Below, piece after piece: positions 9,717-18,105 of a stretch of DNA of 64,000 nt. Made by a program: the position numbers and the translations under genes. Under the pieces are notes generated by a model, which saw nothing but the letters and a program-made list of their open reading frames with translations, was not told the origin of the DNA and made no database searches. Source of the DNA: Chryseobacterium shigense (lineage in GTDB: Bacteria; Bacteroidota; Bacteroidia; Flavobacteriales; Weeksellaceae); contig NZ_FTNY01000003.1 of NCBI RefSeq assembly GCF_900156575.1, positions 1 through 64,000 of the forward strand, written 5' to 3'. Within the stretch, counting starts at the first letter, position 1. Every line of letters starts with the position of its first letter.

Positions 9717-10523
9717 TTAAGGATATTTAATTGCATCTGATAATTCTATGGGATTATTGTACTTTTTAAGTGTAGATTGCATCTTTTTGGTCATTTCCCT
9801 GAAATCCGGCTCAATATCATTTCCTTTCTCATCCTTAAATTTCACTTTTACATCTCTTGACTTTATTTCCCTGAACGGATCATTATAATAATCCAGAAAT
9901 ATCTTTTTCAGGTTAGCCGCTGAAACTTCAAGGGGTTTAGGATTGGTATTTTCGAATTCTCTTTTATAAAAATTCTTTTTAAGTGCCGAAAATGAAAATT
10001 CATACGACCCTGTGGAGTCTTTCATATGTACAATTAACCCTGGCAATCCTTTGAAAATATAAGGACCTTCCTGAACAGGTATCTCCTGTGTAAACCAGGC
10101 TTCCCACTTTCTGCCTTTATAATTGAGAGTAGCTTTCTGGCAGGAATAGCCATATAGTGTAGCAGTTTCTTTCCCGATTTTCCAATTCAGGGTGATGGGT
10201 TCTGTAAGTTTGTAAACATCATTGAGCTGAAAGTAATATTTCGATATAAGATTCTGTTTTTCTTTAATCACGTGAAAAAAATTGGTATCTCCTACTACAA
10301 AGCCTCTAAATCCGGAATCCCTGATTGAATCTACCTGATATTGTTTTTCAGAAAAGAATTTCGATTTTCCGTCATGGATAAGAAGTACCATTTTTTTAGA
10401 GATAGGTTCTGCATTTAAGGAATCTTCTTTATACACCATAACATAATCTATTCTCATAGTCTGGGAATAAAGGTTTTGAATGGCAAAGAAAAGCAGGCTG
10501 AGCATTACTATTTTACTACGCAT
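9717..10523 (-). CDS. GLPGLI family secreted protein
   Basis: A 268-residue exported protein of the GLPGLI family, named for the motif seen here as IFKGLPGLIVHMKD around residue 155. Residues 1-21 are a signal peptide ending in LYSQ. The family is found across Bacteroidota and has no assigned biochemical role. The gene starts 9 bases after the DsbA-like gene and is read in the same direction, so it is probably the last gene of the grasp-with-spasm operon. Its envelope location would suit export, processing or self-protection, but nothing in the sequence decides this. Confidence 0.88.
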   Translation of the reverse strand: MRSKIVMLSLLFFAIQNLYSQTMRIDYVMVYKEDSLNAEPISKKMVLLIHDGKSKFFSEKQYQVDSIRDSGFRGFVVGDTNFFHVIKEKQNLISKYYFQLNDVYKLTEPITLNWKIGKETATLYGYSCQKATLNYKGRKWEAWFTQEIPVQEGPYIFKGLPGLIVHMKDSTGSYEFSFSALKKNFYKREFENTNPKPLEVSAANLKKIFLDYYNDPFREIKSRDVKVKFKDEKGNDIEPDFREMTKKMQSTLKKYNNPIELSDAIKYP

Positions 10524-10532
10524 ATGTATTCG

Positions 10533-11192
10533 TTATTTATTTTCAATAATTCCTTCTATATGATAAAACAAATCTTCTTTTTCAAATTGATCAGGGTAAA
10601 TATAGCCGTTGATAAAAACAGATGGCGTTGCAATAATTCCGTTCTGCACATACCAATCGTTCGAGGCGCTTAAGGCTTCTTTGCTTTTCTCATGATTGTA
10701 ATCTGATGCCATTTTCCACGATTCGAGGTTGCTGTTTTCAAACCAAAATTGTAAAGCCTTTAAGAACTCCTGAGTTCCCTGAGACAGGAAAATACTGTGA
10801 AGTATATACAAAAAGCTGTTTTTCTCTACTGAAGATTGTTTTTTAAAAAAAATATTTATTTTTATTTCATCTTCGTAAGCGAAGATTATCCGGTCGACAA
10901 TAGTACATATATCTTTACACATTTCACAATAAAGACTTGTAAATAGGGTCAATTCTAAAGTACCGTCACCATTACCCAAAGTAATCATAGATTCCGGTAA
11001 TTCTTTCTGTTCCTGTTTACCTAATGTATTCATAAAAACATCATAATTTCTGGCAATCCTGTTTTTTCTGATAAGCTGGCTCCTGATTTCTTCATTCTGC
11101 TTTAAATATTTTCTGATCCTGAACCACACGATAAGAATAACCAGAAAAAAAATACCATATAAAACGAAAGGGATAAAGGTTTTCAAATTCAT
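10533..11192 (-). CDS. DsbA-like membrane-anchored thiol oxidoreductase
   Basis: A 219-residue protein with one N-terminal membrane segment (residues 6-25), a short charged linker and a thioredoxin-fold domain of DsbA/DsbG type. The active-site pair is CEMC at residues 89-92, with an extra cysteine at 96. A cis-proline-like element (IATPSVFINGYIYPDQF) follows near residue 190. It should make or exchange disulfides outside the cytoplasm. It starts 1 base after the VKOR-like gene, the expected re-oxidation partner. The pair matches, piece for piece, the single fused protein encoded at 24617-26125. Its substrate could be the cysteine-bearing peptide made by this cluster. Confidence 0.82.
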   Translation of the reverse strand: MNLKTFIPFVLYGIFFLVILIVWFRIRKYLKQNEEIRSQLIRKNRIARNYDVFMNTLGKQEQKELPESMITLGNGDGTLELTLFTSLYCEMCKDICTIVDRIIFAYEDEIKINIFFKKQSSVEKNSFLYILHSIFLSQGTQEFLKALQFWFENSNLESWKMASDYNHEKSKEALSASNDWYVQNGIIATPSVFINGYIYPDQFEKEDLFYHIEGIIENK

Positions 11193-11193
11193 A

Positions 11194-12051
11194 TCACATC
11201 AGTAAAATATAGGTTTGTAAAAGTAATATAATGATAATCCCAAGGCATAAAGGACAAATTTTTTTCATTCTGAATAACTGGAAAAAAAGAGAGTATCCTA
11301 TCACCGGGATAATAAATATCAGTAATATTTTCTGGATGGCAAAAAAAATGGCTTCATCCTGATAAGGCAATAAGAACAAAAATCCTATAATGTTAGTAAA
11401 AAAGAATACAAGACTATAGTCCCCAAAATAAGAAACAAAGCCCGCTTTTGATGCATCACCGGAAAATGAACAGTCTGTAAAATTTCCGGAGCACACCCTG
11501 CTCAATCCAGGGTTTTCTATGCCGAATATTTTTCTTAATGAGAGAACAGACAGAGACAAACCACCTAGTGATAAGAACAAATATAGAAAAGAATACAATT
11601 TTGTTTGAGAATAGATATAAACCAGAAACGTCAGAAAAAAAACCGCTGCAAAAAACAGGGGATATCTCTTATCTTTCTTCCTTTTGGAATTCCACTGAGT
11701 TTCATCTATCAAAACAACTACATGATTCCATCTGGAAAGTAATTCGTTTTCCGGCATTGTATGTTTTTCATTAACTAAAAAACCTCCATTGGTCTTTTCA
11801 ACATAGGCAAGTTCCTGCTGATCTTCTGAAAGGGCTATAAAAGTCATGAAATCATCCGGAAGCTCATCTATTTCGGAATCATCTATTTCAATGGCAAAAT
11901 TGGAGATTTTATTTACATTCAAAGCACTCACTATTGAAAGTAAGCTTGGAAATGCCGGATGGGAATGAATCTGAAACGAAAACTCGCTTCTGTCCAAGTA
12001 TATATTTTTTTTTTCTAGGTATTGTAAGATATTCGCTATGCTTTCAACCAT
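11194..12051 (-). CDS. C39-like domain fused to VKOR-family membrane protein
   Basis: A 285-residue protein in two parts. Residues 1-120 resemble the C39 bacteriocin-peptidase fold (FSFQIHSHPAFPSLLSIVSAL) but lack the catalytic cysteine, so this part is probably a binding module rather than a protease. Residues 131-285 carry four to five membrane helices with the vitamin K epoxide reductase cysteines: a loop pair at C187 and C194, and the CPLC redox pair at 266-269. VKOR homologues pass electrons from a thioredoxin-like partner to quinone and so drive disulfide formation. The partner is the next gene. The same architecture is seen in the fused protein at 24617-26125. Confidence 0.82.
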   Translation of the reverse strand: MVESIANILQYLEKKNIYLDRSEFSFQIHSHPAFPSLLSIVSALNVNKISNFAIEIDDSEIDELPDDFMTFIALSEDQQELAYVEKTNGGFLVNEKHTMPENELLSRWNHVVVLIDETQWNSKRKKDKRYPLFFAAVFFLTFLVYIYSQTKLYSFLYLFLSLGGLSLSVLSLRKIFGIENPGLSRVCSGNFTDCSFSGDASKAGFVSYFGDYSLVFFFTNIIGFLFLLPYQDEAIFFAIQKILLIFIIPVIGYSLFFQLFRMKKICPLCLGIIIILLLQTYILLM

Positions 12052-12066
12052 ATAATTTTTTCTTAA

Positions 12067-12666
12067 TTATTGGAAGTCAGCTGCATTTTTATCCCATAAT
12101 TTTTTGTTGAGATCAAAAAACAGGTTCCTGACTTCAAGGTGAAATTTTTTATTTTGGGGATCTTCCACCTCCGGATTGTTCACATTAATAAATCTCACTA
12201 CTCCGCCATTATATTTTCTGTAAATATCAACTACATTAAATTTCCCTGAATTATAGGTATACAAAACACCATTCTCCATATTGGCATCTACTATTTTGCC
12301 GTAGTCTTTGATGATCTCTTCCAATGTTACGTTTTCATAATAGAATCCCAGCAGATTATTATAAATACTCATATTCGTATACATAAATAAAAATTGTCCG
12401 CTGGAAGTTTTTTTAATATTTCTTTTCAATATGTCATCTATATCTTTGGTCTTAAAGAAAATGTATTTTTTGTTGACCGTATTGATCTGATAATCGGCGA
12501 AAGTCACAAACTGTATATTTTCTTTGGCAAACTTTAGAGTATGAATATTATTACCCTCTTCATCACTGACTGCGGGTGTATGCTGTAAATAATAGTAATT
12601 CTTACAACTCTGCATTGTAAGGCTTAAAAAGAGCAGTGTACACAGTATTCTCAGTTTTTTATTCAT
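12067..12666 (-). CDS. Lipoprotein of the grasp-with-spasm cluster, function unknown
   Basis: A 199-residue protein with a lipoprotein signal peptide: a hydrophobic segment ending in TMQSC, with the lipidated cysteine at about residue 21. The mature part is rich in Tyr, Asn and Lys and shows no family I recognise. It lies between the SPASM maturase (6 bases upstream) and the VKOR-like gene (15 bases downstream) on the same strand, so it belongs to the operon. An envelope lipoprotein in such a position could serve self-immunity or peptide handling, but this is inference from position only. Confidence 0.7.
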   Translation of the reverse strand: MNKKLRILCTLLFLSLTMQSCKNYYYLQHTPAVSDEEGNNIHTLKFAKENIQFVTFADYQINTVNKKYIFFKTKDIDDILKRNIKKTSSGQFLFMYTNMSIYNNLLGFYYENVTLEEIIKDYGKIVDANMENGVLYTYNSGKFNVVDIYRKYNGGVVRFINVNNPEVEDPQNKKFHLEVRNLFFDLNKKLWDKNAADFQ

Positions 12667-12672
12667 ATTTTT

Positions 12673-13671
12673 TTAGTTAAATTCAGCTTTGTATGGATTA
12701 TAATTACAGCTTACGGCATAGCCATTATCCGTTTTGAAAGGTACATAAACCGCTGTACAGCAGAATCTGAACTCACAAATATTACATGGGGCTATATCAT
12801 CTTTTTTGATATTCCAAAGCTTTGATAATTCCGGGACTGCATTGTCTTTTATTCTTTCAAATGAATCCGTGATCTTACCATAGCTTATTTCATCCGATAT
12901 ATTAAATTTAATTTTTCCCTGGTCATCTACAAATACAGTTTTATAGATGGAGAGGTTGTAGTTTTTTGCAATGTTATAGGCTGTCGTATTAATATCTAAA
13001 GTATTGACATTAAATTTGGGCAAAAACATCTTCGCATCGTTAATCTTTATAAAGATACTCAACACTTCGTTATTCGTTTCTATTTTTTCTTTAGGAGAGT
13101 TGAAAAGATATAAAAATTTCAGCCTGTTGTTGTTATATAATTTCCTGTCAATTTTCTGATAGGGAACTGAAAATGATATATTCGTCACTCTTGAATATTC
13201 CAATAAGAGCAAAATATCATTTATTGTCCCCATACAGTTTCGGTTATCGATATGAATATGCAGCCTTTTCACCCCCAGCTCAGTGATATTTTTTACAATC
13301 GTATCCAGATTATCAATCATGAAATCCGACAATGTGATAGTCATAAACTGTAGGATGGCCGTGTCTTCATTGATACTTTTATCAGCCAACTCAGGAAAGA
13401 AAAGCGTATCCGAATAAAAAATAAATTCATTTTTTTGTAAGAAATCAAGATACTTTTTAGCCATTGCATCGGATCTGAATTCTTCAAGGATCAGGTTTAA
13501 TTTTTTATTTTTAATATGGTTCAAAAAATCGATCATTGTATTGGGCACCAGTTCAATTTCTTCTCTCTGAAGATCATAGATGGCCCCTCGTTCATGTCCT
13601 TTAACCGGTATACAACATGAAAATACATGGATATATTTACCTTTGTTATTCTGTAGATATGTTGATTCCAT
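12673..13671 (-). CDS. gwsS: Grasp-with-spasm system SPASM-domain maturase
   Basis: A 332-residue protein matching the SPASM-domain maturases of flavobacterial grasp-with-spasm RiPP systems. The N-terminus (HVFSCCIPVKGHERGAIYDL) and the C-terminal cluster CNICEFRFCC (C296, C299, C304, C305) followed by a last cysteine at C322 (SCNYNPY) fit that family. A radical-SAM CxxxCxxC motif is not visible; only the pair C19-C20 occurs near the start. It may therefore bind an auxiliary cluster or the substrate without classical SAM chemistry. The start overlaps the end of the small ORF 13646-13846 by 26 bases in another frame. It should act with the ATP-grasp enzyme on the 71-residue precursor. Confidence 0.85.
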   Translation of the reverse strand: MESTYLQNNKGKYIHVFSCCIPVKGHERGAIYDLQREEIELVPNTMIDFLNHIKNKKLNLILEEFRSDAMAKKYLDFLQKNEFIFYSDTLFFPELADKSINEDTAILQFMTITLSDFMIDNLDTIVKNITELGVKRLHIHIDNRNCMGTINDILLLLEYSRVTNISFSVPYQKIDRKLYNNNRLKFLYLFNSPKEKIETNNEVLSIFIKINDAKMFLPKFNVNTLDINTTAYNIAKNYNLSIYKTVFVDDQGKIKFNISDEISYGKITDSFERIKDNAVPELSKLWNIKKDDIAPCNICEFRFCCTAVYVPFKTDNGYAVSCNYNPYKAEFN

Positions 13672-13846
13672 CTTTATATATTCTTAGACAATAGATTTCC
13701 GACTGGTGCATGAAAGTATCAATTATTCTGAACGGGCGATCCCTTTTTATTTTTTTTACATCCATGGGGGTTGTATGGGAGAAAATAACAGGAAGCAGTT
13801 CTTTTTTCTTCTCATATCCCAGTTCTTTCAGTAATGTTTTTTTCAT
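13646..13846 (-). CDS. Small protein between the two peptide maturases
   Basis: A 66-residue basic protein of unknown function (sequence includes KKKELLPVIFSHTTPMD and a single cysteine in IYCLRIYKD). Its ATG overlaps the stop codon of the ATP-grasp gene (ATGA), and its own end overlaps the start of the SPASM gene by 26 bases, so it is tightly embedded in the operon and probably translated by coupling. It does not extend the SPASM protein in frame, and that protein already has a complete N-terminus, so a frameshifted N-terminal piece is unlikely. It could be a small accessory or recognition protein. Confidence 0.6.
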   Translation of the reverse strand: MKKTLLKELGYEKKKELLPVIFSHTTPMDVKKIKRDRPFRIIDTFMHQSEIYCLRIYKDGINISTE

Positions 13847-14808
13847 GTGTTCATTTTTTTTAAGCTGCGTGCTACCTCATAGTGAAGATTATAATTGCAT
13901 GGCAACGAGGTCATCCTAAACTGTCCCGAAGGATTTATTTCCAGAAAATAGTACTCTCCATCCATCCCTTTTATAATATCCAGCGAACCCGTATCCAATC
14001 CCAGATTTTTCATCAGCCTGCCTATCTTTTTATCTACTTCTTCAGGAAGAGCATAAGAAATCATTCTGTTCGGTTTACTGTAATTGTAATGTCTGTAATC
14101 CACACCGGTTTGGGAATCCCTCTGAGAGAAAATGGCCATAGGATAGTTTTTCCCGTTTAAATGGAAAACCCTGAGCTCATATTCCTTATCGATTTTCTCT
14201 TGAAATAAACTGGGAAAAAAATTTTCATAACGGTCCATTGTCTTAGCCTTAACTTCCTTTGTCATAAAGAAAAATGTTTTATCACTAGCATTGATAATTG
14301 TACCGTCTTTTATAGATTTGGTAATATATGGTTTTTCAAAATCCAACAAACTGTTACTGTTTGTTATATAGGTTTCCGGGGTCTTCAATCCTATTTTCTG
14401 TGAAGCGACTAAAGCCCCTATTTTATTTAATCTTTTAACACTTAAATAATGATTAAGCCATTTCTTTTCCTTTAAAAATTCAAAAAAAATATCCAATGCA
14501 GCAGTATATTCTGCTTTTAAATATTCCAGCATTTCCACATTCGTTTCTCCTGCTAATTTTTGTTTAAATTTATCAAAGAATCCGAATTTCCTGTACCACA
14601 CACATTTAATATCCGATAAATCTATCTTTCCGAAATGTATATTCTCAACAAACAGCCTGGGTTTGGAAGACTGCTCGTAATGCATTCTGGTGTTTCCATT
14701 AAATAAATCCAGATCGTTTATTCTGATAAATTTTTCTCCAAGAATAGCCAAATGTTCCATCACCAGATTGGTATCATCATCATTTGGAGTTGATAAAATT
14801 AAAATCAT
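13843..14808 (-). CDS. gwsG: Grasp-with-spasm system ATP-grasp peptide maturase
   Basis: A 321-residue ATP-grasp ligase of the type paired with SPASM-domain maturases in flavobacteria. The start ILILSTPNDDDTNLVMEHL and the following YRKFGFF are typical of MvdD/GwsG-like peptide ligases. KPYITKSIKDGTII holds the ATP-binding lysine region, and the metal-binding end FLEINPSGQF (EINP at 290-293) is intact. Relatives use ATP to activate Asp/Glu side chains of a precursor peptide and form macrolactones or macrolactams. The likely substrate is the peptide encoded just upstream. It is the first enzyme gene after the precursor and overlaps the next ORF by 4 bases. Confidence 0.87.
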   Translation of the reverse strand: MILILSTPNDDDTNLVMEHLAILGEKFIRINDLDLFNGNTRMHYEQSSKPRLFVENIHFGKIDLSDIKCVWYRKFGFFDKFKQKLAGETNVEMLEYLKAEYTAALDIFFEFLKEKKWLNHYLSVKRLNKIGALVASQKIGLKTPETYITNSNSLLDFEKPYITKSIKDGTIINASDKTFFFMTKEVKAKTMDRYENFFPSLFQEKIDKEYELRVFHLNGKNYPMAIFSQRDSQTGVDYRHYNYSKPNRMISYALPEEVDKKIGRLMKNLGLDTGSLDIIKGMDGEYYFLEINPSGQFRMTSLPCNYNLHYEVARSLKKMNT

Positions 14809-14832
14809 ATTTTCTAAAGTTACATAAATAGA

Positions 14833-14864
14833 GGAAGAGACTGTATCAAAAGTACTCCTCTTCC
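14833..14864 (-). terminator. Hairpin between precursor and ATP-grasp gene
   Basis: Stem GGAAGAG (14833-14839) pairs with CTCTTCC (14858-14864) in the gap between the precursor and gwsG. On the minus strand it is not followed by a clear T run, so it may be a leaky terminator or a stabilising 3' hairpin that keeps precursor transcripts more abundant than enzyme transcripts. Confidence 0.4.
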
Positions 14865-14959
14865 GGCTTCTTGGTTAACAATTATTTGTCATTCAGGAAA
14901 TTTTCAGAGTAGAATTTACCTTTTGAGACGGCCTCTTTAGATGTTACAGAAAAGGGATA

Positions 14960-15175
14960 CTAATCGCATCCGTCATTTTTCCCTCCTCCACTAGAATAAA
15001 TGGTTACAGTTTCTAATACATGAGGATCACTTGCAGTACCCGTTCCTCCACATGGACCGGCTAAAGACACATTAGTTCCTCCCGCTATTCCCACTGAGCC
15101 TAACGTTCTGGCTCCAGCAATAACGTCTTTCATGTTCCCTAATTTTTTTCCTTTAAGGTTTTCTAATTTTTTCAT
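14960..15175 (-). CDS. Grasp-with-spasm RiPP precursor peptide
   Basis: A 71-residue peptide whose start (MKKLENLKGKKLGNMKDVIA) reads as a lysine-rich leader, followed by a Gly/Ser/Thr-rich core with two cysteines (GPCGG near residue 43 and the very end DGCD) and several Asp/Glu and Thr/Ser residues suited to ester or amide cross-linking. It lies directly upstream of the ATP-grasp and SPASM genes and is divergent from the XRE regulator. There is no Gly-Gly exporter site of the kind seen in the other two clusters and no C39 exporter gene beside it, so export and leader removal are unexplained. Confidence 0.8.
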   Translation of the reverse strand: MKKLENLKGKKLGNMKDVIAGARTLGSVGIAGGTNVSLAGPCGGTGTASDPHVLETVTIYSSGGGKNDGCD

Positions 15176-15322
15176 AGGTTAAATTTTTAGTTTGATTTGC
15201 CACTATTGACATGCTCAATATACAAGTTAAAAATCACCCAACGAAGAAATAATATGCATTTTTCCTGCATTTTCCTTGCAGATAATTTACCAAATATGCA
15301 AATTTGTAAAAAACATCATAAC

Positions 15323-15682
15323 ATGAAAATTCAGGAAAACTTAAAAAAGCTAAGGATACAGATGGGTTTCTCCCAGTTGCAATTAGGGCAGATATTAGGT
15401 ACAGATGCTTCAAATTACTCCCGCAAAGAACGTGGAAAAGTTAAAATTTACGATGATGAATGGGAAAAACTTGCAAAAGCACTGAATGTACCCTTGGAGG
15501 ATATTAAAGACCATCAAGAAAAATCTGCCTTACAGTCCCAAGATCAATTATCAGGTTCCCACATTACTTATTTAAATGTTCCCGATTTTATTCTGGAAAC
15601 TCAGCAAAAATATATTGAGAAATTAGAAAAAGAAAATATGGAGCTTTTAAAAGAGAATATTAAATTAAAGACACTGAAATAA
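15323..15682 (+). CDS. XRE-family transcriptional regulator, divergent from RiPP operon
   Basis: A 119-residue DNA-binding protein. Residues 1-60 form a helix-turn-helix of Xre/Cro type (LRIQMGFSQLQLGQILGTDA, then SNYSRKERGKVKI). The C-terminal part ends in a short coiled coil (YIEKLEKENMELLKENIKLK), which probably mediates dimer contacts. The frame opens earlier, at 15197, but the ATG at 15323 (MKIQENLKKL) starts exactly at the domain. The gene diverges from the RiPP precursor, leaving about 150 bases for shared control sites, so it is the natural candidate regulator of that operon. Confidence 0.85.
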   Translation: MKIQENLKKLRIQMGFSQLQLGQILGTDASNYSRKERGKVKIYDDEWEKLAKALNVPLEDIKDHQEKSALQSQDQLSGSHITYLNVPDFILETQQKYIEKLEKENMELLKENIKLKTLK

Positions 15683-15729
15683 ACTGATGATAGTCCTGAA
15701 CTGATTTAAAAATATAAATCTGAAAATAT

Positions 15730-15762
15730 AAGAGCCGTTTCACAAGTTGTGAAACGGCTCTT
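15730..15762. terminator. Strong bidirectional terminator
   Basis: A near-perfect palindrome: AAGAGCCGTTTCACAA (15730-15745) pairs with its exact complement at 15747-15762, followed by a T-rich run. It separates the regulator (plus strand) from the convergent malic enzyme gene (minus strand) and marks the edge of the RiPP island. Confidence 0.85.
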
Positions 15763-15800
15763 ATATTTTTTAAATCTTCTTTTAATGCAGAAGATTCTTA

Positions 15801-18089
15801 TTATTTTTTGTTTTCTCTTCTTTGGGCATCAAGTACGGCTACAGTGGCCAGGTTTACAATCTCATCCACACTTGAACGCATTTGTAAAACGTGTACCGGC
15901 TGTTTCAGACCCATTAAGATGGGGCCTATCACCTGTGCTACTTTCATTCCTCTGATGATCTTGTAAGAAAGATTGGCACTTTCAAGATTCGGGAAAACAA
16001 AGGTATTGGCAGGCGTTGTTCCTAATTTTGAGAATGGATAATCACTCAAATGGTCTGCATTCATTGCAAAATCCGGCTGAATTTCACCATCAACAACCAT
16101 TTTAGGATATTTCTCGTGAAGGATGCTTACCGCTTTGGCTACTTTTTTAGAGGTCTCAGAGATTGCTGCAAAGTTTTCGAAACCAAGCATGGCAATTCTA
16201 GGTTCTATGGCGAAAGATTTCACTGTAATTTCTGCCATTTTAGCAATATTCACAAGATCTTCTGCTGTAGGATTCTGATTGATGGATGTATCTGCAAAGA
16301 AAATAGGTTTCTTCTCTGAAAGGATCATCATCATCGCTGCGACCTTATCTACTCCTTTATCTTTTTCGATCACTTCTAGAACAGGACGAAGCACTGAGGT
16401 ATAATTTTTAGAGAAGCCAACAATAAGGCCGTCTGTATCTCCGTGTCTCAGCATTAACGGACCGAAATAGTCTCTCTGACGTACATATCTTTTCGCTTTG
16501 TACTCGTTCATGCCTTTTCTCTGACGAAGTTTCCAAAGTGTTTCTCTGTATCTTTTTCTGTTTTCTTTCTGATCGTCATCACTTGGATCGATAATCGGGA
16601 TATCCAGATTGATCCCGAAACGCTCCATCTGTTCTTTGATGTATTTTTTATCTCCTAAAAGACTTGGGAATGCAATTCCTTCTTCGTAAAGAATCTGTGC
16701 AGCTTTCAATACGTTGTATTCTTCAGCATTTCCTAAAGTGATTCTCTTCGGATTCGATTTGGCACGGCTCTGCATCATTCTTACCAGCTTCTCGTCTCTT
16801 CCCATTCTGTCCAGCAGCTGGTTTTCATATTCTTCGAAGTCTTCAATGGTTTTTCTGGCAATCCCGCTTTCGATAGCAGCTTTTGCTACAGCACTGGATA
16901 CTTTGGTGATCAGTCTGTTATCAAATGGTTTCGGAATGAAATATTCTCTTCCGAACTGTAAATTCTGAACATTATACGCCAAGATTACAGCTTCCGGTAC
17001 CGGTTCTTTTGCAAGATCAGCGATAGCGTGTACCGCAGCCAGTTTCATTTCTTCATTGATTCCTTTCGCCTGAACATCTAAAGCTCCACGGAAAATGTAA
17101 GGGAATCCCAATACATTATTCACCTGGTTAGGATAGTCACTTCTTCCTGTCGCCATGATCACATCTTTACGAGTTGCAAGAGCCACGTCATAAGCGATCT
17201 CAGGATCCGGGTTAGCCAAAGCAAAAACGATAGGATTCTCCTTCATGCTGGAAAGCATTTCCGGTGTCATTACGTTTCCTTTTGACAGACCAATGAAAAC
17301 ATCCGAACCTTTTACGGCATCTTCTAGTGTTTCAAGATCGGTATTGGCAATAAAATCTATTTTCTCAGGCGTCAGGTTTTCTCTTTTATGATTGATAACT
17401 CCTTTACTGTCGCACATCAATACATTTTCTCTTTTCAGGCCTAAAGAAATATATAAGTTGGTACATGCAATGGCAGCTGCTCCGGCTCCATTCACCACCA
17501 TTTTTACTTCTTCGATCTTTTTATTAGCGATCTGAAGAGAGTTGATCAGGGCAGCAGCCGAAATAATAGCGGTTCCGTGCTGATCATCATGCATTAAAGG
17601 AATATCAAGCTCTTCTTTTAATTTTTGCTCGATATAGAATGCTTCAGGCGCTTTAATATCTTCAAGGTTGATTCCTCCGAATGTAGGAGCAATCCCTTTG
17701 ACAATCTGAATAAATTTATCCGGATCTTTTTCATCAATTTCGATATCAAAGACATTGATATCTGCAAAGATCTTAAATAAAAGACCTTTCCCTTCCATTA
17801 CCGGTTTTGAAGCTTCTGCTCCGATATCACCAAGTCCAAGCACTGCGGTTCCATTGGAAATTACAGCGACAAGGTTTCCTTTCCCTGTGTAGTCGTAAAC
17901 AGTTTCCGGCTTATCGTGGATTTCCATACAAGGAACTGCTACCCCTGGTGAGTATGCCAATGATAAATCTCTTTGAGAAGAGTGAGGCTTCGAAGGAATA
18001 ACTTCGATCTTTCCTTTAGGTTCGGCTTTATGATAATCTAACGCGGCCTGATTAAAGTTCTTTTCGTCGCGGTGGGTTTTACTTGACAT
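15801..18089 (-). CDS. maeB: NADP-dependent malic enzyme with phosphotransacetylase-like domain
   Basis: Decarboxylates malate to pyruvate, yielding NADPH. The 762-residue protein has the two-part MaeB build. Residues 1-430 are the malic enzyme with [27 protein letters not shown], the metal-site run [10 protein letters not shown] and the nucleotide-binding [11 protein letters not shown]. From about residue 440 a phosphotransacetylase-like domain follows ([40 protein letters not shown]), thought to bind acetyl-CoA as a regulatory signal. The length is normal. A strong terminator lies downstream. The GlcNAc-kinase-like gene lies 16 bases upstream on the same strand and may be co-transcribed. 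Confidence 0.96.
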   Translation of the reverse strand: MSSKTHRDEKNFNQAALDYHKAEPKGKIEVIPSKPHSSQRDLSLAYSPGVAVPCMEIHDKPETVYDYTGKGNLVAVISNGTAVLGLGDIGAEASKPVMEGKGLLFKIFADINVFDIEIDEKDPDKFIQIVKGIAPTFGGINLEDIKAPEAFYIEQKLKEELDIPLMHDDQHGTAIISAAALINSLQIANKKIEEVKMVVNGAGAAAIACTNLYISLGLKRENVLMCDSKGVINHKRENLTPEKIDFIANTDLETLEDAVKGSDVFIGLSKGNVMTPEMLSSMKENPIVFALANPDPEIAYDVALATRKDVIMATGRSDYPNQVNNVLGFPYIFRGALDVQAKGINEEMKLAAVHAIADLAKEPVPEAVILAYNVQNLQFGREYFIPKPFDNRLITKVSSAVAKAAIESGIARKTIEDFEEYENQLLDRMGRDEKLVRMMQSRAKSNPKRITLGNAEEYNVLKAAQILYEEGIAFPSLLGDKKYIKEQMERFGINLDIPIIDPSDDDQKENRKRYRETLWKLRQRKGMNEYKAKRYVRQRDYFGPLMLRHGDTDGLIVGFSKNYTSVLRPVLEVIEKDKGVDKVAAMMMILSEKKPIFFADTSINQNPTAEDLVNIAKMAEITVKSFAIEPRIAMLGFENFAAISETSKKVAKAVSILHEKYPKMVVDGEIQPDFAMNADHLSDYPFSKLGTTPANTFVFPNLESANLSYKIIRGMKVAQVIGPILMGLKQPVHVLQMRSSVDEIVNLATVAVLDAQRRENKK

Positions 18090-18105
18090 AGAATTTTGGT
18101 TTTTA

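Noticed and set aside
12673..13846. Frameshift joining the 66-codon ORF to the SPASM gene
   Set aside because: The SPASM protein already has a complete family-like N-terminus, and the overlap with coupled starts is typical of intact operons.
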